Below, one piece after another: positions 33,569-46,100 of a stretch of 64,000 nucleotides of DNA. Both the position numbers and the translations under genes were made by a program. Location: contig OW804096.1 of NCBI GenBank assembly GCA_942159475.1, positions 107,420,194 through 107,484,193 on the forward strand, in the 5' to 3' direction. The notes beneath the pieces are model-generated. The model was not told the DNA's origin. It saw only the letters and a list, made by a program, of their open reading frames with translations, and made no database searches. The stretch comes from Sthenelais limicola. Taxonomy: Eukaryota; Annelida; Polychaeta; Phyllodocida; Sigalionidae. Position 1 is the stretch's first letter. Each line of letters opens with the position of its first letter.

Positions 33569-34050
33569 TTAATGAGCACGCACTAAAATGTTCATATGAA
33601 CCATACACTTTTAACTGACTTGTTAAGGAAATATGTTCATTGAGACTGTACATAATGGTAACAGTTTAGAAGGCAGCTTTAGCTGTTTTATGTTGTACTG
33701 GTTGATCTATCTCTGTGGAAAGAAGAAAAAATACATGTTAAGTTTAAAAATTCCATTTATTTCATCGTTTGTTGAGTATGCTGGGTCATATTCTTGCTTG
33801 CGGTTATGATGAATATTTTGTTCTGGATGCTGATTAAAACTGCCTTCGATGACTAATGCAGCATAAGCGTCAAGACCGATGAGTGAGTGAATGTTTGACT
33901 AGATTGATGGTCCTGGGGTAAAAAAAAAAATCTGAAGATCACGCTATTTGATTTTTACTGTTATTTTTATTGCCTCTATTGTTAGGCACTCTTCTTCACT
34001 GTATGTAAATGCTGCCTTCATAAGGAACATGTGCGTTGATCTGGATCTGA

Positions 34051-34682
34051 ATGTGTCGCGTGCTACCTTGAGGAAATACTGGACTATACTTGTACAGATC
34101 ACCTGATAACCTTCCATGTGCAGCAGTTGATTGTATGGAGGAAGAAAACTTAGTTAAAAGCTGTAAGATTTAATCATATTTGGGAAGTGCTGCACACTGG
34201 AATTGTTTAATGTGGCCCCTAAAAGTTAAAATTGCATAGAATCTGAATGTAAGTTGTCTAATCTACGATGAATTATCGGAACTCTTGAAAATTCCTAATG
34301 TAGGCGATTACAGGTCTGATTGTGCTGTTCCCAAGTGGGATTCTTTCCCATGTGTGCTACCATGAAGAAATACTAGAATATAATTGTACAGATCAGTTTA
34401 TAACCTTCCATGTGCAGCAGTTGTTTGTATGAAGAAAGAAAACTTTGTGAAAGCTGCAAGATTTAATCATACTTGGGAGGTGCTGCACACTGGAATTTCC
34501 CAAAGTGAACCCTAAAAATTAATTAGGTCCCCTAAAAGTTAAAATTGCATAGAATCTGAATGTAAGGGGACTAATCTACAATAAATTATCGGCACTCTTG
34601 AAAATTCCTAATTGTAAAAAAATCCTCTTGTCGCCCTTTACAGGTATGATTGTGCTGTTCCGAAGTGGGATTTTTTCCATGT
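34051..34682 (+). repeat. Tandem duplication of a ~300-bp unit in the RPRD2 3' region
   Basis: Two head-to-tail copies (about 34051-34350 and 34351-34682) share ATAACCTTCCATGTGCAGCA, GCTGCACACTGGAATT and AAGTTAAAATTGCATAGAAT. They differ by small insertions and substitutions. Only the second copy contains AATAAA. Confidence 0.85.
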
Positions 34683-35847
34683 GTTTTTGATATGTTAAGA
34701 TTAGTGTAAGACATCTTGTAAATTGTTCATTATTGGGAGAGCAAGGAGAAAGCATGAAGTCAACAAGTACAAAGCTTAGTTATGATTTTAATGAACAATA
34801 TATTTCGTAGATATACTATTGTACATGCGGCTAAGGATCTAAGGTCATAGTTAAAAAGCGCCAGTGGTTTGGGTTTGATGCCTCTTACTGTTATCAGTGC
34901 ACATTATGTAATACCTTAGAAGACGTAAGTTGGTATTGAAAACAATCTTTTGGTCAGGATTCTTTGTCCGTGTTTCTCGTTGCTTCAAAATAAAAATGTA
35001 TCAGAATTGGTGTTTCGATCCCAATTTCGCGCAGGACGGATATAAACACCCCCAATTAATAACACCTGCATGATTTATGTAAGTTTTTAAAAATCTCAGT
35101 AGACCCTTCAAATGACCCTTTAAGTTTAATACACCCTGTTTGAACATGATTTTGCAGAGGATAGACGTGACACTGGGTTATACGTAACTAATTCCCCTTT
35201 CTAATAAATGCCTGTCTCGGGGCTTTTTTCTGATGGATAACCAGATGTATCAAACCGATGTAATGGTAGGGAGGGAGATGTCCACCTGCACATATATTAC
35301 GAGTAGTAGAGCAAAACATTTGGCTCCAAAGAGTTTTTAATACAAAAAAGTTGCTTAAGAACGGGCCTTATTAAAGATAGATAACATACGAGGAGAAAGT
35401 AAGGACGAACACACTTCCTGGGGGGTAACCTTTCCCCGTTTTGTATTTAGATACATCCATCGTGCAATAACCTTTAGGGGGTGGGGGCATGTAGATATGT
35501 CCGAAAAATGTTCCCAGCTAGGAAAATTTGCTACATGACCGGTACGCTTACTGCCGATAAAAGACATTTTTAAACAAAGCTCCACATTTCAGTTAAACTG
35601 TCGTAAGTCCGGTTAAACTGTCGTAAGTCCGTCCTTAGAGGAACCATTGAACAATCCCGGTGACTGATAGTGTAATTAGCCAATGGTCCATAGAATGCAA
35701 TAGTGGATAGAACTCGGGACCAGATACTCTCCTTAAAATAAACAACGAACACTTCGGAGTAAATTTGCGTATTAAATTAATGGATTACTGGGGAGGATCC
35801 GAAATGTCCCTATCTCGGAATGTGGGGTGGCCGACTAGTTTAAAGCG

Positions 35848-35976
35848 TTGGGTCGGCTCACTGGTATGAGTAGCATGTTGTGGGTTCGAACCCAGGCACG
35901 GCTACAATTGCACTTGCCCCTTTTCCAGGTACTAAGGTTGCGGTGATCTAGTCCTGATAAAAAAAATTAAAAATAA
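35848..35976 (+). repeat. tRNA-derived SINE
   Basis: The A-box-like TCGGCTCACTGG (35853) and the exact B-box GGGTTCGAACCC (35882-35893) have tRNA spacing. A tRNA-unrelated body and an A-rich tail (GATAAAAAAAATTAAAA) follow, the usual SINE layout. Confidence 0.6.
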
Positions 35977-36739
35977 ATTGGAACTAATTTTATTCTTTGA
36001 TTGGCTGAAAGCAGATATTCCACAAGAATAAAAAGTCAGTTTATCCTTCAGTGTTACAGTCTTAAACCCTTTTCTTGGATTGAGTATCTCCCACCCTGCC
36101 AGAAAATCTTGGTATATGTCCATAGGCATTGGCTGTCCTAGAAGTTGCCAGTGAGAAAGATCTTTCATGCAACCCTGATCATAGGTAGTAATTCTGAACT
36201 TCCTCCGACACCAAGTCATTTAGCACACCATGGTTAAGTGCCTATCGCTTAAAGAATCCAAAGATACAGGCGATGTAATTAATATTGGGATCTTTAATAA
36301 TGAGGGCCCTTTCTGTTCATTCAGAAGTTATTTATTGGGAGACCTTTTGGGGTCCACGTTAGTTTATTTGACAAATGGAGAGTCGCGTCCACGTATGTAA
36401 AATATCGAGGCAGCTAGCGACCTACTTTCCAGATAATAAACTTGGGATTTGTTATTTAGTGAATCTCAAATGACATTACTCTCGTTACCTATAACTTCTC
36501 TTAGCATTTATTTTGACGAAGCTGATGTGGCAAGTCCGAACACATTTTAACTTAACATGTATTTGTGCGGTATATATGTTTTAACTTAAAAAGTGTGGTA
36601 CCAAGTGCGAAAGAATTAATTAGATGCTTGGCTGAGGTTATGAGGACTATACGGTAGGCCTTGGAGTGAAAATTGTAACTAAGTATATGTGTCGGATGTG
36701 ATCCTTATATTTGTATGTCTGCTACTTGCTTCAAAAGCA

Positions 36740-36745
36740 AATAAA
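36740..36745 (+). terminator. Candidate distal polyadenylation signal of RPRD2
   Basis: AATAAA on the plus strand, about 3.2 kb after the stop codon. It lies 22 bp from the opposite-strand signal of DDX31. Confidence 0.35.
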
Positions 36746-36766
36746 AACGTTCATTTTATAAACATA

Positions 36767-36772
36767 TTTATT
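36767..36772 (-). terminator. Candidate polyadenylation signal of DDX31
   Basis: TTTATT on the plus strand reads AATAAA on the minus strand, 364 bp after the DDX31 stop codon. Confidence 0.5.
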
Positions 36773-37135
36773 GTCGAGTTTTCATTTCAACAATATACAG
36801 TAAAATAGCTTTCCTTTCTTCATCGATACCTTGTGGTACATAACACCTTTCCCGAAGTTAATCCAACCAGTCATGAGTATATAAACCGCCTAATTTAAAA
36901 ATCACGAAACCTTTCATAAAACGTGTACATATATCTGCATTCATATACAGTAACAGTACAACTTTGGTAAGAAATACCATTCACTAGCACTTTTAAATTC
37001 CAGAGGATATTTCGTCTTTTTAGTCATTATCCTACAATGTGAGTTGACGCCCATATTCATATATGCAAACGAAGAGCAGATCAATCCGATTCAAATAATA
37101 CTCCATGAAAATTCACATAGATAAGCTACGGTAGA

Positions 37136-40100
37136 TCACTTCTTGGGTTTGAATTTTGCCTTTCTGTTCTTTTGTTTAGACATCATTCCAGTCAGCAACG
37201 CCCCGTCAAGACCAGCGTCAAATTCTGAGATCTGTCCAAACTTACTACGTTTGGTGCGTTTACGTGGCGGTCCATCATTGTCATCATCATCATTAAATCT
37301 GAATTTACAAAAATAGAGCAAGGGTTGTAGACAGCAAATATTCAGAACTGATTGTGTTTTTCGCTGGAAATTTTCTTAATGAGTTTCGGACTCATTTGGG
37401 GTTCATGAGTAATAATCAAAAGTTTAGTCTTAATTTTTATAACACAAATGGTTATGAAGAGCTAGTTACACTAAAATTGACCATTTTGACCATTATATAA
37501 TTACAAAAAGTGCGTGACAGGAGAAAAATAGGTACCGCTATTTGATATGGAACGCACTATGGAAATGAAAGGTGCAATGACAAGATAAATTATTCTATGC
37601 AAATTAATTCAATCAAAATGAAATCTCTGGCAACTCCAAGAACCCCTTTTAACAATATCTGGCACAAATATGTTTAGATCAACGACGATGACACATTAGT
37701 TCGCGTAATGTATATACAGGTTAACTAACGAGTTGGTTGAAGGAGCGTTAATATTGCACGAGTTGTGTAGCAACGAGTGCAATATTCTAAGCGACTGAAA
37801 TCAACACGTTAGTTAACAGATTTATTATACATGCTTTCAATCATGAAAATAGAAACATAATCGAGTCATGAATTTGAATTTTACCGGTAATCTTAGTGAA
37901 AAAATAAATTGGTGCCAGGACAACCCAACGTAAATCACTAGTGAAATACGCACTATGCGTAAATCACTCTAGATACGTTGTTTTCAGAGCAATCCGTGTA
38001 TAATAAAAAAGGGAAAAATGCGAAGAGAAAACTCACAGATTAGAACGCTTTTTCGGCTGCTGTTTCTTCTTGCCTAATTGAGTGCCTATAACATTACCAA
38101 TTTTCTTGGGTGCTTCAGCCAAACAGAAACTTTTAGCTACATGTCCTAGGTGCAATTTCTTCATGTTGAAAATAGGTTTCATTGAGGAAGGGAACGTCGT
38201 GTATGCCCGTATGAAAGACTGATATGCTGAAACAAAACAGAAACAAGAAATAATTCCGTGTCCGAAACCACTAACGAAGTGTCAAAACGTTGGGTAGTCA
38301 CCATAAACAAGTCGGGGTAAAAAACAAAAATCAATTTCCAAAGTGGTCTTCACTGGAAGTCACCCACCAACCGGGTTTCTAATCAGTTAAGAGTGCGCTC
38401 CCTACCAATAAATAATTCGGTTACAGCTTAAAAATCAAAAGCCATGGACGAGTGATCTAAAATAGAGAGGTAAGTACCTTTACGGGCCAAGGTCCGAGCG
38501 TCTGCTTCAGAATCTACATAACTTTCCAGTTTGATTTGTAGAGCTATAGCACTTTCAGCAACCGTCCTTGGTATATCTCCCTGAGAATAAGAATTGAAAG
38601 TTGGTAAATGAGGAACGTTTGAGTTTTATATTAAGGCCTCCATTTGAACAATTTGAATAAAATATCCATGGAAAGTGCGCCAGTGGAGCAAACTTGGAAA
38701 TGGGTACCCCATTCTATGCTAATCATAGCTCTACCAGGAGGTCCCTTCTACTTTAGATATTATAATATTTATATTATTATAAACAGTTAAGCTGTTTACA
38801 ATTAAGCTTAGAGTTACATAGTTTGGTAGATTTTCAGGGTAGGACATATGTCACAATTTGTCTACATCCTCTCCTTCCCTCCGCCTCCCCCTCCCTCTGA
38901 CTTTAGAAGAACATATAAATGCTAAAGTAAATACCGTTGTCATTGTTCCTCCCAGTAGTTGGATGACGTTTCCATGAAGGAATTTCAACAGTTTATTCAT
39001 ATCCATCATATCCAATCTGTGTATAGCAATAAAGGGGATAATTAGTAAAACAAGTCAGCAGTGTAGGAGCCTGGCTTAGCCCAAAGCCACTGGAAAATTT
39101 AAAACAATAATCATTTATCTATCATTAAATCAATCGACAGGGAATTGCATCAATAACTACATGTCTGAGGTTAAAAGAAATCCAGAAGAGTCCCAGATGT
39201 GAAGATATTAGTGAAATTAAAAAATAAAATGACTTGAAAATGAAACAAATGTAAAAAGGCTGACTGTTATGGGACTCAAACTCACAATCCTGCTTGGAAG
39301 TCCAAAGCTTTAACCACTAGGCTATAGGGGAATATAGAGGGGTACATGCATATAGACGCTTACATTGATCCATCACATTTTAGGTTTACTTTAATCCCCC
39401 CATTCTCCTGGAGATTGAGGAGAATGGGGAAATAAATATGGAAGGCCCCTGTGTTCGCTGCAGGCAATTTCATGATTCATATTAATCATGAAAATATTTC
39501 TTGCATTGGCAATCTATTTCTATAATACGTGAATGCAGAACTCCTAGGTCTGCACGCTACCTGGACGTAGGTTGTGGGAAATGACGTAGTGTCTCATCAC
39601 AGGGGCTTTCCCAGGCTATAAATAGTGTAGAGATCACAATTTAAAAAAGGCTTCAAAATCACATTTTCACCCCAGATACCTTCACACACCACATATATTG
39701 ACCTCCAGACAGGGTCGACGGACCTGTAGAGACCAACAAAGTAGATGGGGAGACCCCAGATTCCGAGAACATGTGACACAAAGAAACCCCTCTTTTCTAC
39801 CTCTTTTCATAGAAATCGCTCTACCCGTATATTATATGGATAAAATGATCTGACCTGATATTTTTGTCATTGATAACTTTCACGTAATCAACTTCGGCAG
39901 GAGTAAGGAAGAGGAGAGCATGTCCTTGTGACCCAGCCCTCGCTGTGCGTCCAGATCTGTGGATGTAATCAGCGGAGGTGGATGGTGGGTTGAACTGGAT
40001 GATCCACTCTACATTGGGCAGGTCTAGGCCACGAGCAGCAACGTCCTGAAAAAATCCATCGGAACCTAATTATAAGTCAATTTGGCCTAATAGATAACAT

Positions 40101-43100
40101 CATGTTATACAAAATTCATAGCAAGAACTATTTGTTTTCCATTAGGGATACATGATGCATTGTCCGATGCACTACCACTAATGACAGATGTGCAATCTCT
40201 CTGGAACGATCCACCTGAGCTGCCAGGTAACAGGGTGCGTCACCCTGGAGGTGTTTGTCCCCCGATTATGACCTCACAGCTGGATGCTATGAGGTACTCC
40301 TAAGGTAGTCAGGAGGCTCTTTACCAATTTAGTTTGGTATTTGTTCCCAGAATTTGGAATAACCAGGAAAATGATTTAGATAAACAATGAATTGATGTCA
40401 CTGAATGAATAAAACCTTGTTAGGGGGTGTGGTTTTGACCGAAAATGCTCTTCATGTGAATGTCTAGACTTGGGGAGCTTACGAGGACATTCCATGAATA
40501 ACCACTAATGGTTAACCTAATATATTGATTAAAAAACTCTGCAGTAGGACGAAGTACTTTATACGTAACAATAGGAGGAACGTCTGACTCTAAGACACAT
40601 GGACTCCATTAAAACATATGCAAGCTAACACACTAAGGGATTAGTAACTAACTTACCGTACAAAGTAGGACTCCCGATTTTGCTTCATGAAATTCTTGAA
40701 AAACTTTAGTGCGTTCCTGAAAACATCAAAGAAGTGTATCAAATAATCCATATGAATTCAAAATTGCAATATTTTTTTAACCTCCAAGCAGTCTGATAAT
40801 CTACATCACAATTTAATCACACTATCAATATAAAACTATGTAACTTTAACATTATATCAAAACAAGGCTACTTTTATATTAAAAGGTGTCTTACTTTTTG
40901 TGGCATGTCTCCGTGAAGTTTGAACAACCAGGCATCATCGTCATCTTCATCTTCATCATCGACGTCATCATCATCCTTGAGGCATTTTGAAAATAGATGA
41001 TGGTGAAATTCTACGAGGTCTTGTGTGGCGAAAAACACTACGATCTTGGCAGGATTCCGATTGAACTGTAAAGGAGACAGAAACGGAAATTTTGTATATA
41101 TAAGATAAGATAAGATACTACTTTATTCTCTGAGATTCACAGTGTACATCAATGGAGTTAGCAATGCGAATTAAATAGAAAACAGATAGAACAGGTACGT
41201 CGACATCTAGATAGGATCCGGTTCTCCCAGCCGCTACCTTTATGCTGCTTACGTAATAAAGATAGAGGGTATAATTATTTGCTCTATAAAGACATGCCAT
41301 AAGTTTGTCGTCTACCAAACCGAGATGATTTCTGCAATCTCACTTGAAAGGTTGTAGTAAAACAGCTGTATAAGGGGGCGTCATGGACGCGCAAAGAACA
41401 GGCAAAAACTGGAACCTATATAAGGCGCTCGTACCGCCTTCGGCGGTCTGTCAGTTGTCAGAAGTGAGACCTTTATTCGCTTCGCGAAAATAAATCGATA
41501 CGGTAGACGAATCATTTAAAATTTATTTAATTTATCTCACAGATTAAGGGGGTTTAATGGATCAGAAACCTATCACTACCTTGCATTTTTCCAGTAGCAC
41601 GGAGGCTAGGGTAACTAATCGTAATTTAGTGGGAACAACAACACAGTGATGTGTAAGTGTTGAAGGAGTGGCGAATTTCTCAGAGGTCTCAGTTCGATTC
41701 CTCAACTGTGATATTGTTTCTCCTCCCATATTCGTAGAAATGCTAGGTTCCTGTGCTTGAGTGACAGTCGTAGCATGGTGTCCAGCCTTTTCAGAAGCTA
41801 CGTCAATGCGGAGGGGATTATTCAAACTCATTCCTGCTAATTGTTCCACACCTGAAAGCATAAACGCCATCAAAATAAGAAAACAAAGGCAAAACAAGCT
41901 ATCCAATGATTTCGTAAAAATATAGTTTGCTCCTTAAGTCTTATTATTTGTGAAACAGCAAGTGAAAATGAAAGAAGCGGTTATTAAAGTTCAGGTCATA
42001 TAAATTTCAAGTAGTGGTTCGTAATAATAATCACCAGGTGAAAGTGTAGCAGACACTAAGATATTTTGACGTTTTGGCGGCGCCCTCTCTTCTAGGATTT
42101 TCACTATCTTGCGAACTTCCTTTTCGAAACCCAAATCTAGCAACCTGTCAAGAATCAAATGAGTAAAAAAGTTATATACGAAAAAAGGTAAGTTACCGAA
42201 AGTACTTCAAAACGATTGTTGTTTTCTTGAAACCCCATTAGGATTATAATCGCATAAATGCCTTTGAAAGGAGATAACATCGCATGGTTTGTTATTAAAA
42301 AGAATCTTATGACTGAACAACTTTGGTTAGCTGGGAATGGCCCGCAGGTAGATTTAAACTAACCTATCAGCTTCGTCAATAATTAACCACGATAACTTGT
42401 CAAGGGAGAAGGTGTTCGTGTTTTGCAAATGGTCCAGCAATCTGCCAGGGGTGGCGACAACAATGTTAAGGCCTTTTCGTAATCGGGCTTTTTCTGCTTT
42501 CCTTTTCTCCCCGCCCATTAAGGCTCCGGGTACGACCCAAGTGAAGGGCTGAAAGGGAATAAAGACTGACCATCAGACAAAGGTTATTTTAATTTGAAAT
42601 AGGTTGAAAACAAGAGTCACAAGCATAAGCTTGTATAAAGCGAACTATCAATTATTCCAATTAAGTATATTTTTAACTATAAGTATAAATCAAGTATGGG
42701 GTGGGGTGGGGTGGAGAGAACAAGAGATTTCGATTATATAATTTAAGTATAATTATAAGTACACCTAAAGTACATCGGGGGTACACTGGAGGTACACTAC
42801 AGGTACACCAGTTAATTATTACCAGAATTTAGGAGAAAAGATCGGGCCTTCTGTAATAATCTGTAAGCTAGCGAATCGTAGGCCTACAAGCCACTGCCAC
42901 ACAAGGCAACTAAGTGACAGCAAGTGGCCTGCTCGATTCGCTCTAGGATCTTTGTTCATGGTGGGTCTACATCGATATACTTTAGCAAAACAAAGTATTT
43001 AAATGTCATTTTCCGATAGAACTGTTCATTTTGAAGCTTTATATTTAGTATTTCCAGAGAAATTAGGGTGAGTAATACATAGATTTTATGAGTAAGTTGG

Positions 43101-46100
43101 CTGATTAATACACAATTTGACTTCCGGTGATTAGGCTTAGCTGCCGGACCTACTTGTTGTATGCGCCAAGGGTGGCATAATTTACATGTTATGCACCACC
43201 TTGACCAAGTGTGGCTTCCAATGCTGAAGGAATAGGCAACTAAAGCACAGGGGTGTAATAAATATATGGAATGTACCTAGGGTTCAGTCTGTCCAAGGGT
43301 TATGCATCAAGGTTGCGGTGGGAGACCGAGGGCCGGAGCGCAGCGTAGTCCCAAGGTCTCCCTCTGCAACCGAGATGCATAATCCTTGGACAGACTGAAC
43401 CCGTGGTACATTCTATATTTATTACACCCCAAAAATAAATAAAATGAATAAATAAACCGAAATAATAAACTTTTCATTTTTTGAAGCTTTATATTTATTA
43501 TTTCAAGAGAAATTAGGGCGCATTAATACACAATTTGGCTTCCAGTGATCAGGCTTGGCTGCCGGACTTACTTGTTGTATGCGCCAAGGGTGGCATTATT
43601 TACATGTTATGCACCAAGGGTGGCATAATTCACATGTTATGCACCACCTTGACCAAGTGTGGCATACAATGCTAAAGGTATAGGCAACTACAGCACAGGG
43701 GTGTAATAAATGTACAGCTCGCACCCTTACTCCAGTCTCAAGTCTCACAAATTGATATTATCCTAAGTGACTTGACTATACTAAATGTTTATTTATTTAT
43801 TTGTTACCAATCCTATTCATTTATTTGTTACCAATCCTATTGTTTACTTATTCAGTGTTCCCGAAAACCTTTTATAAACACTAGCCAATGTGGCCGGCAT
43901 ACACTAGCAACACACAGGCCATTTGTCATAGAGAATAAGCTTCCTATACATAATAAAGGTCAAGCATGGCATCCAATGATTAATGAACATGTTATTAAGT
44001 TTAAATTTAATTTCTATAGAAAATATCTTATATGATAGCCCTTATAGATACCTGCACCCACACCACCTGATATTCAATGAACGTTAATCGTTAAGTTTTC
44101 CATGGTCGGAAGGGTGAGGGACGTCAGTTACCAGGAATAGGGGATTTGCATGTGCCACTGTGATATTATCTATTACAGGGCAACTAATGTTACTAAAAAA
44201 TCTTGATTAATTGTTGGTAAAATAACTGATGTAAAAGCAGCATGATTTTACATTGCGTTATCATGTTTCAATAAACATTCTAACACTCAAGTATATGTCT
44301 GAATTTTACAATGTCAAATAGCAATTTACATTCGAGGAAAATAATGTATATGTAACACTGAACATAGATCGATTTGTTTAGTTTGGTGACTATGCACATT
44401 CCCCTATTGAGTGGGTGGCGGTGACTATTGCATGTGAATTGATATTTTACATAATGCACAAAAGACGACGACGACTTGCATTTATAAGCTTTACTGATGT
44501 TATTCAAGGGTTCTCTCACGATTGATTTGCTACGGAAAATATGCACACAAATTTATATATCGTATTGTCTGAATATCAGCGATTTGTATTGGTATTTGAT
44601 ATGCCATTTAAATGAATTTGCGACAAAAAAACATTATTTTTCTATCTAGATTTAATTTTATGCATGAGATTTTGTCAAGTGGATCGTTAATATTCAATCA
44701 CTTCAATATGGAAGGAATGGGGATTGTAGATAATGGCATTAGAAGAGATTGGCTAAATGGTTTCAACGATATATGAGAAATGTCTGTAAATACTAAAGGC
44801 AACAGAGGCCTTCAAAACTGACCAAGCATTAATAACAGGGTAAGGTAAAATAATCTGAACATTTTCCAAGGTCCAGGGGGAGGTACATAAAGGCGCACAT
44901 GTCATATAAGGACCATGTGTGTATGTACAACAGTGTGGCCTAACTAACAGTGGGTATCTGGGTCAGTCCAACGGCCACCTGCTGCACCCTTCCCGGAGTT
45001 CTTGAGCGAAGGACCTCGGGTATTTCCGTGACCTCCATAGACTCAATGCTAAAGATTATAGGAAATATCGGGAATCTCACTTCAGTTATGATCTGAGGCC
45101 GCCTCTCCCCCGACAGGGACAGGCGGCCTCCGTTAGCTCCAGGGCCCGTGAGAACACTTAGATAGAGGTCTCTACACATCACTCCCCTAATATTGTCTGT
45201 CAAATGGAATTGTGAGAAAATTTTGGTATTTAGGAGTCGATTTAGTGTATTGTATGGGACATTTGCTGACTTTTCCATATATCTGAATTCAGTTGATAAT
45301 CTGAGAACTTGCATCCCTGTAATAAACAGTTGGCTCATAGGTGAAACCGCCAGACATCCAGAAGTAATCCGCCCAGAATATATTTTTTCCTGTGATAAAT
45401 GAGTTGCTTGTGACTGACGTTTACCTTACAGATTGTTGAATGATCCCCCGCCCTCCCCCCTCTCCTGCCCCCTCCTACCTAGTGTCCCACACACACCACC
45501 GCCGTTGTGTGTATGGGACGCTCCCTGCTACATTGCATCACGCTAGGCCTGGTGTTATGGTGCCCCTAGGGCTCCAACGTGGTGGTGCCAATGGCGGTCG
45601 GCAGATCCCAACGCATCCCCATAGGAATAGTATAGGAATATCGATAATCTATTTTAAAGCCTAGATGGATTATTTCTTCGGACAAAACTTGGAGAGGACA
45701 TAATATAATTGCGATTTTGGGGTAAGGATGTCGGCTATCGGTATGTTTAATAGGAGAACGGCATGATCTCTGTGAGTTCTCTATAGGTTGGGTTTTGACT
45801 CTAAAAGCCTGGGGCGACAGAATGATTCAAAATATGCCAGCTGCGCCCGCCTTTCTCAAGGTGGTTTTTGGTCGCCGAACGTGAAGAAAGTGGAATTGCC
45901 TTGAAAAGAGGATTTACAATATTCTGGATGAAATAAAGCATAAAATCTATGTATTATCTTCTCAGTCCTTAATAACACTGTAGATATGAAATTGAATGTC
46001 ACAATTTTCTCATGGCAAGTGTGCGCAGAGTATCAAAGAGAACTAATGACCTCCACCGCTGTGCAACGATAATTAATCAGATTAATCCTCAAAGAAATGT

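Larger units (their letters stand above)
33569..36745 (+). other. Presumed RPRD2 3' UTR and downstream DNA
   Basis: AT-rich sequence after the RPRD2 stop with AATAAA at 34580-34585, 34989-34994 and 36740-36745. The tandem duplication (34.05-34.68 kb) and a SINE-like unit (35.85 kb) lie within it. Where transcripts actually end is not known. Open frames at 35355-35752 and 35932-36219 on the minus strand have no recognised domain. Confidence 0.5.

Noticed and set aside
38340..38410. tRNA-like sequence in a DDX31 intron
   Set aside because: No proper B box and no cloverleaf pairing.
41390..41520. CTATATAAGG plus a CCGCC/GGCGG hairpin and AATAAA in DDX31 intron 8, looking like an LTR or promoter
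   Set aside because: No TGT/ACA ends, target duplication or second copy was found, so I do not list it as an element.
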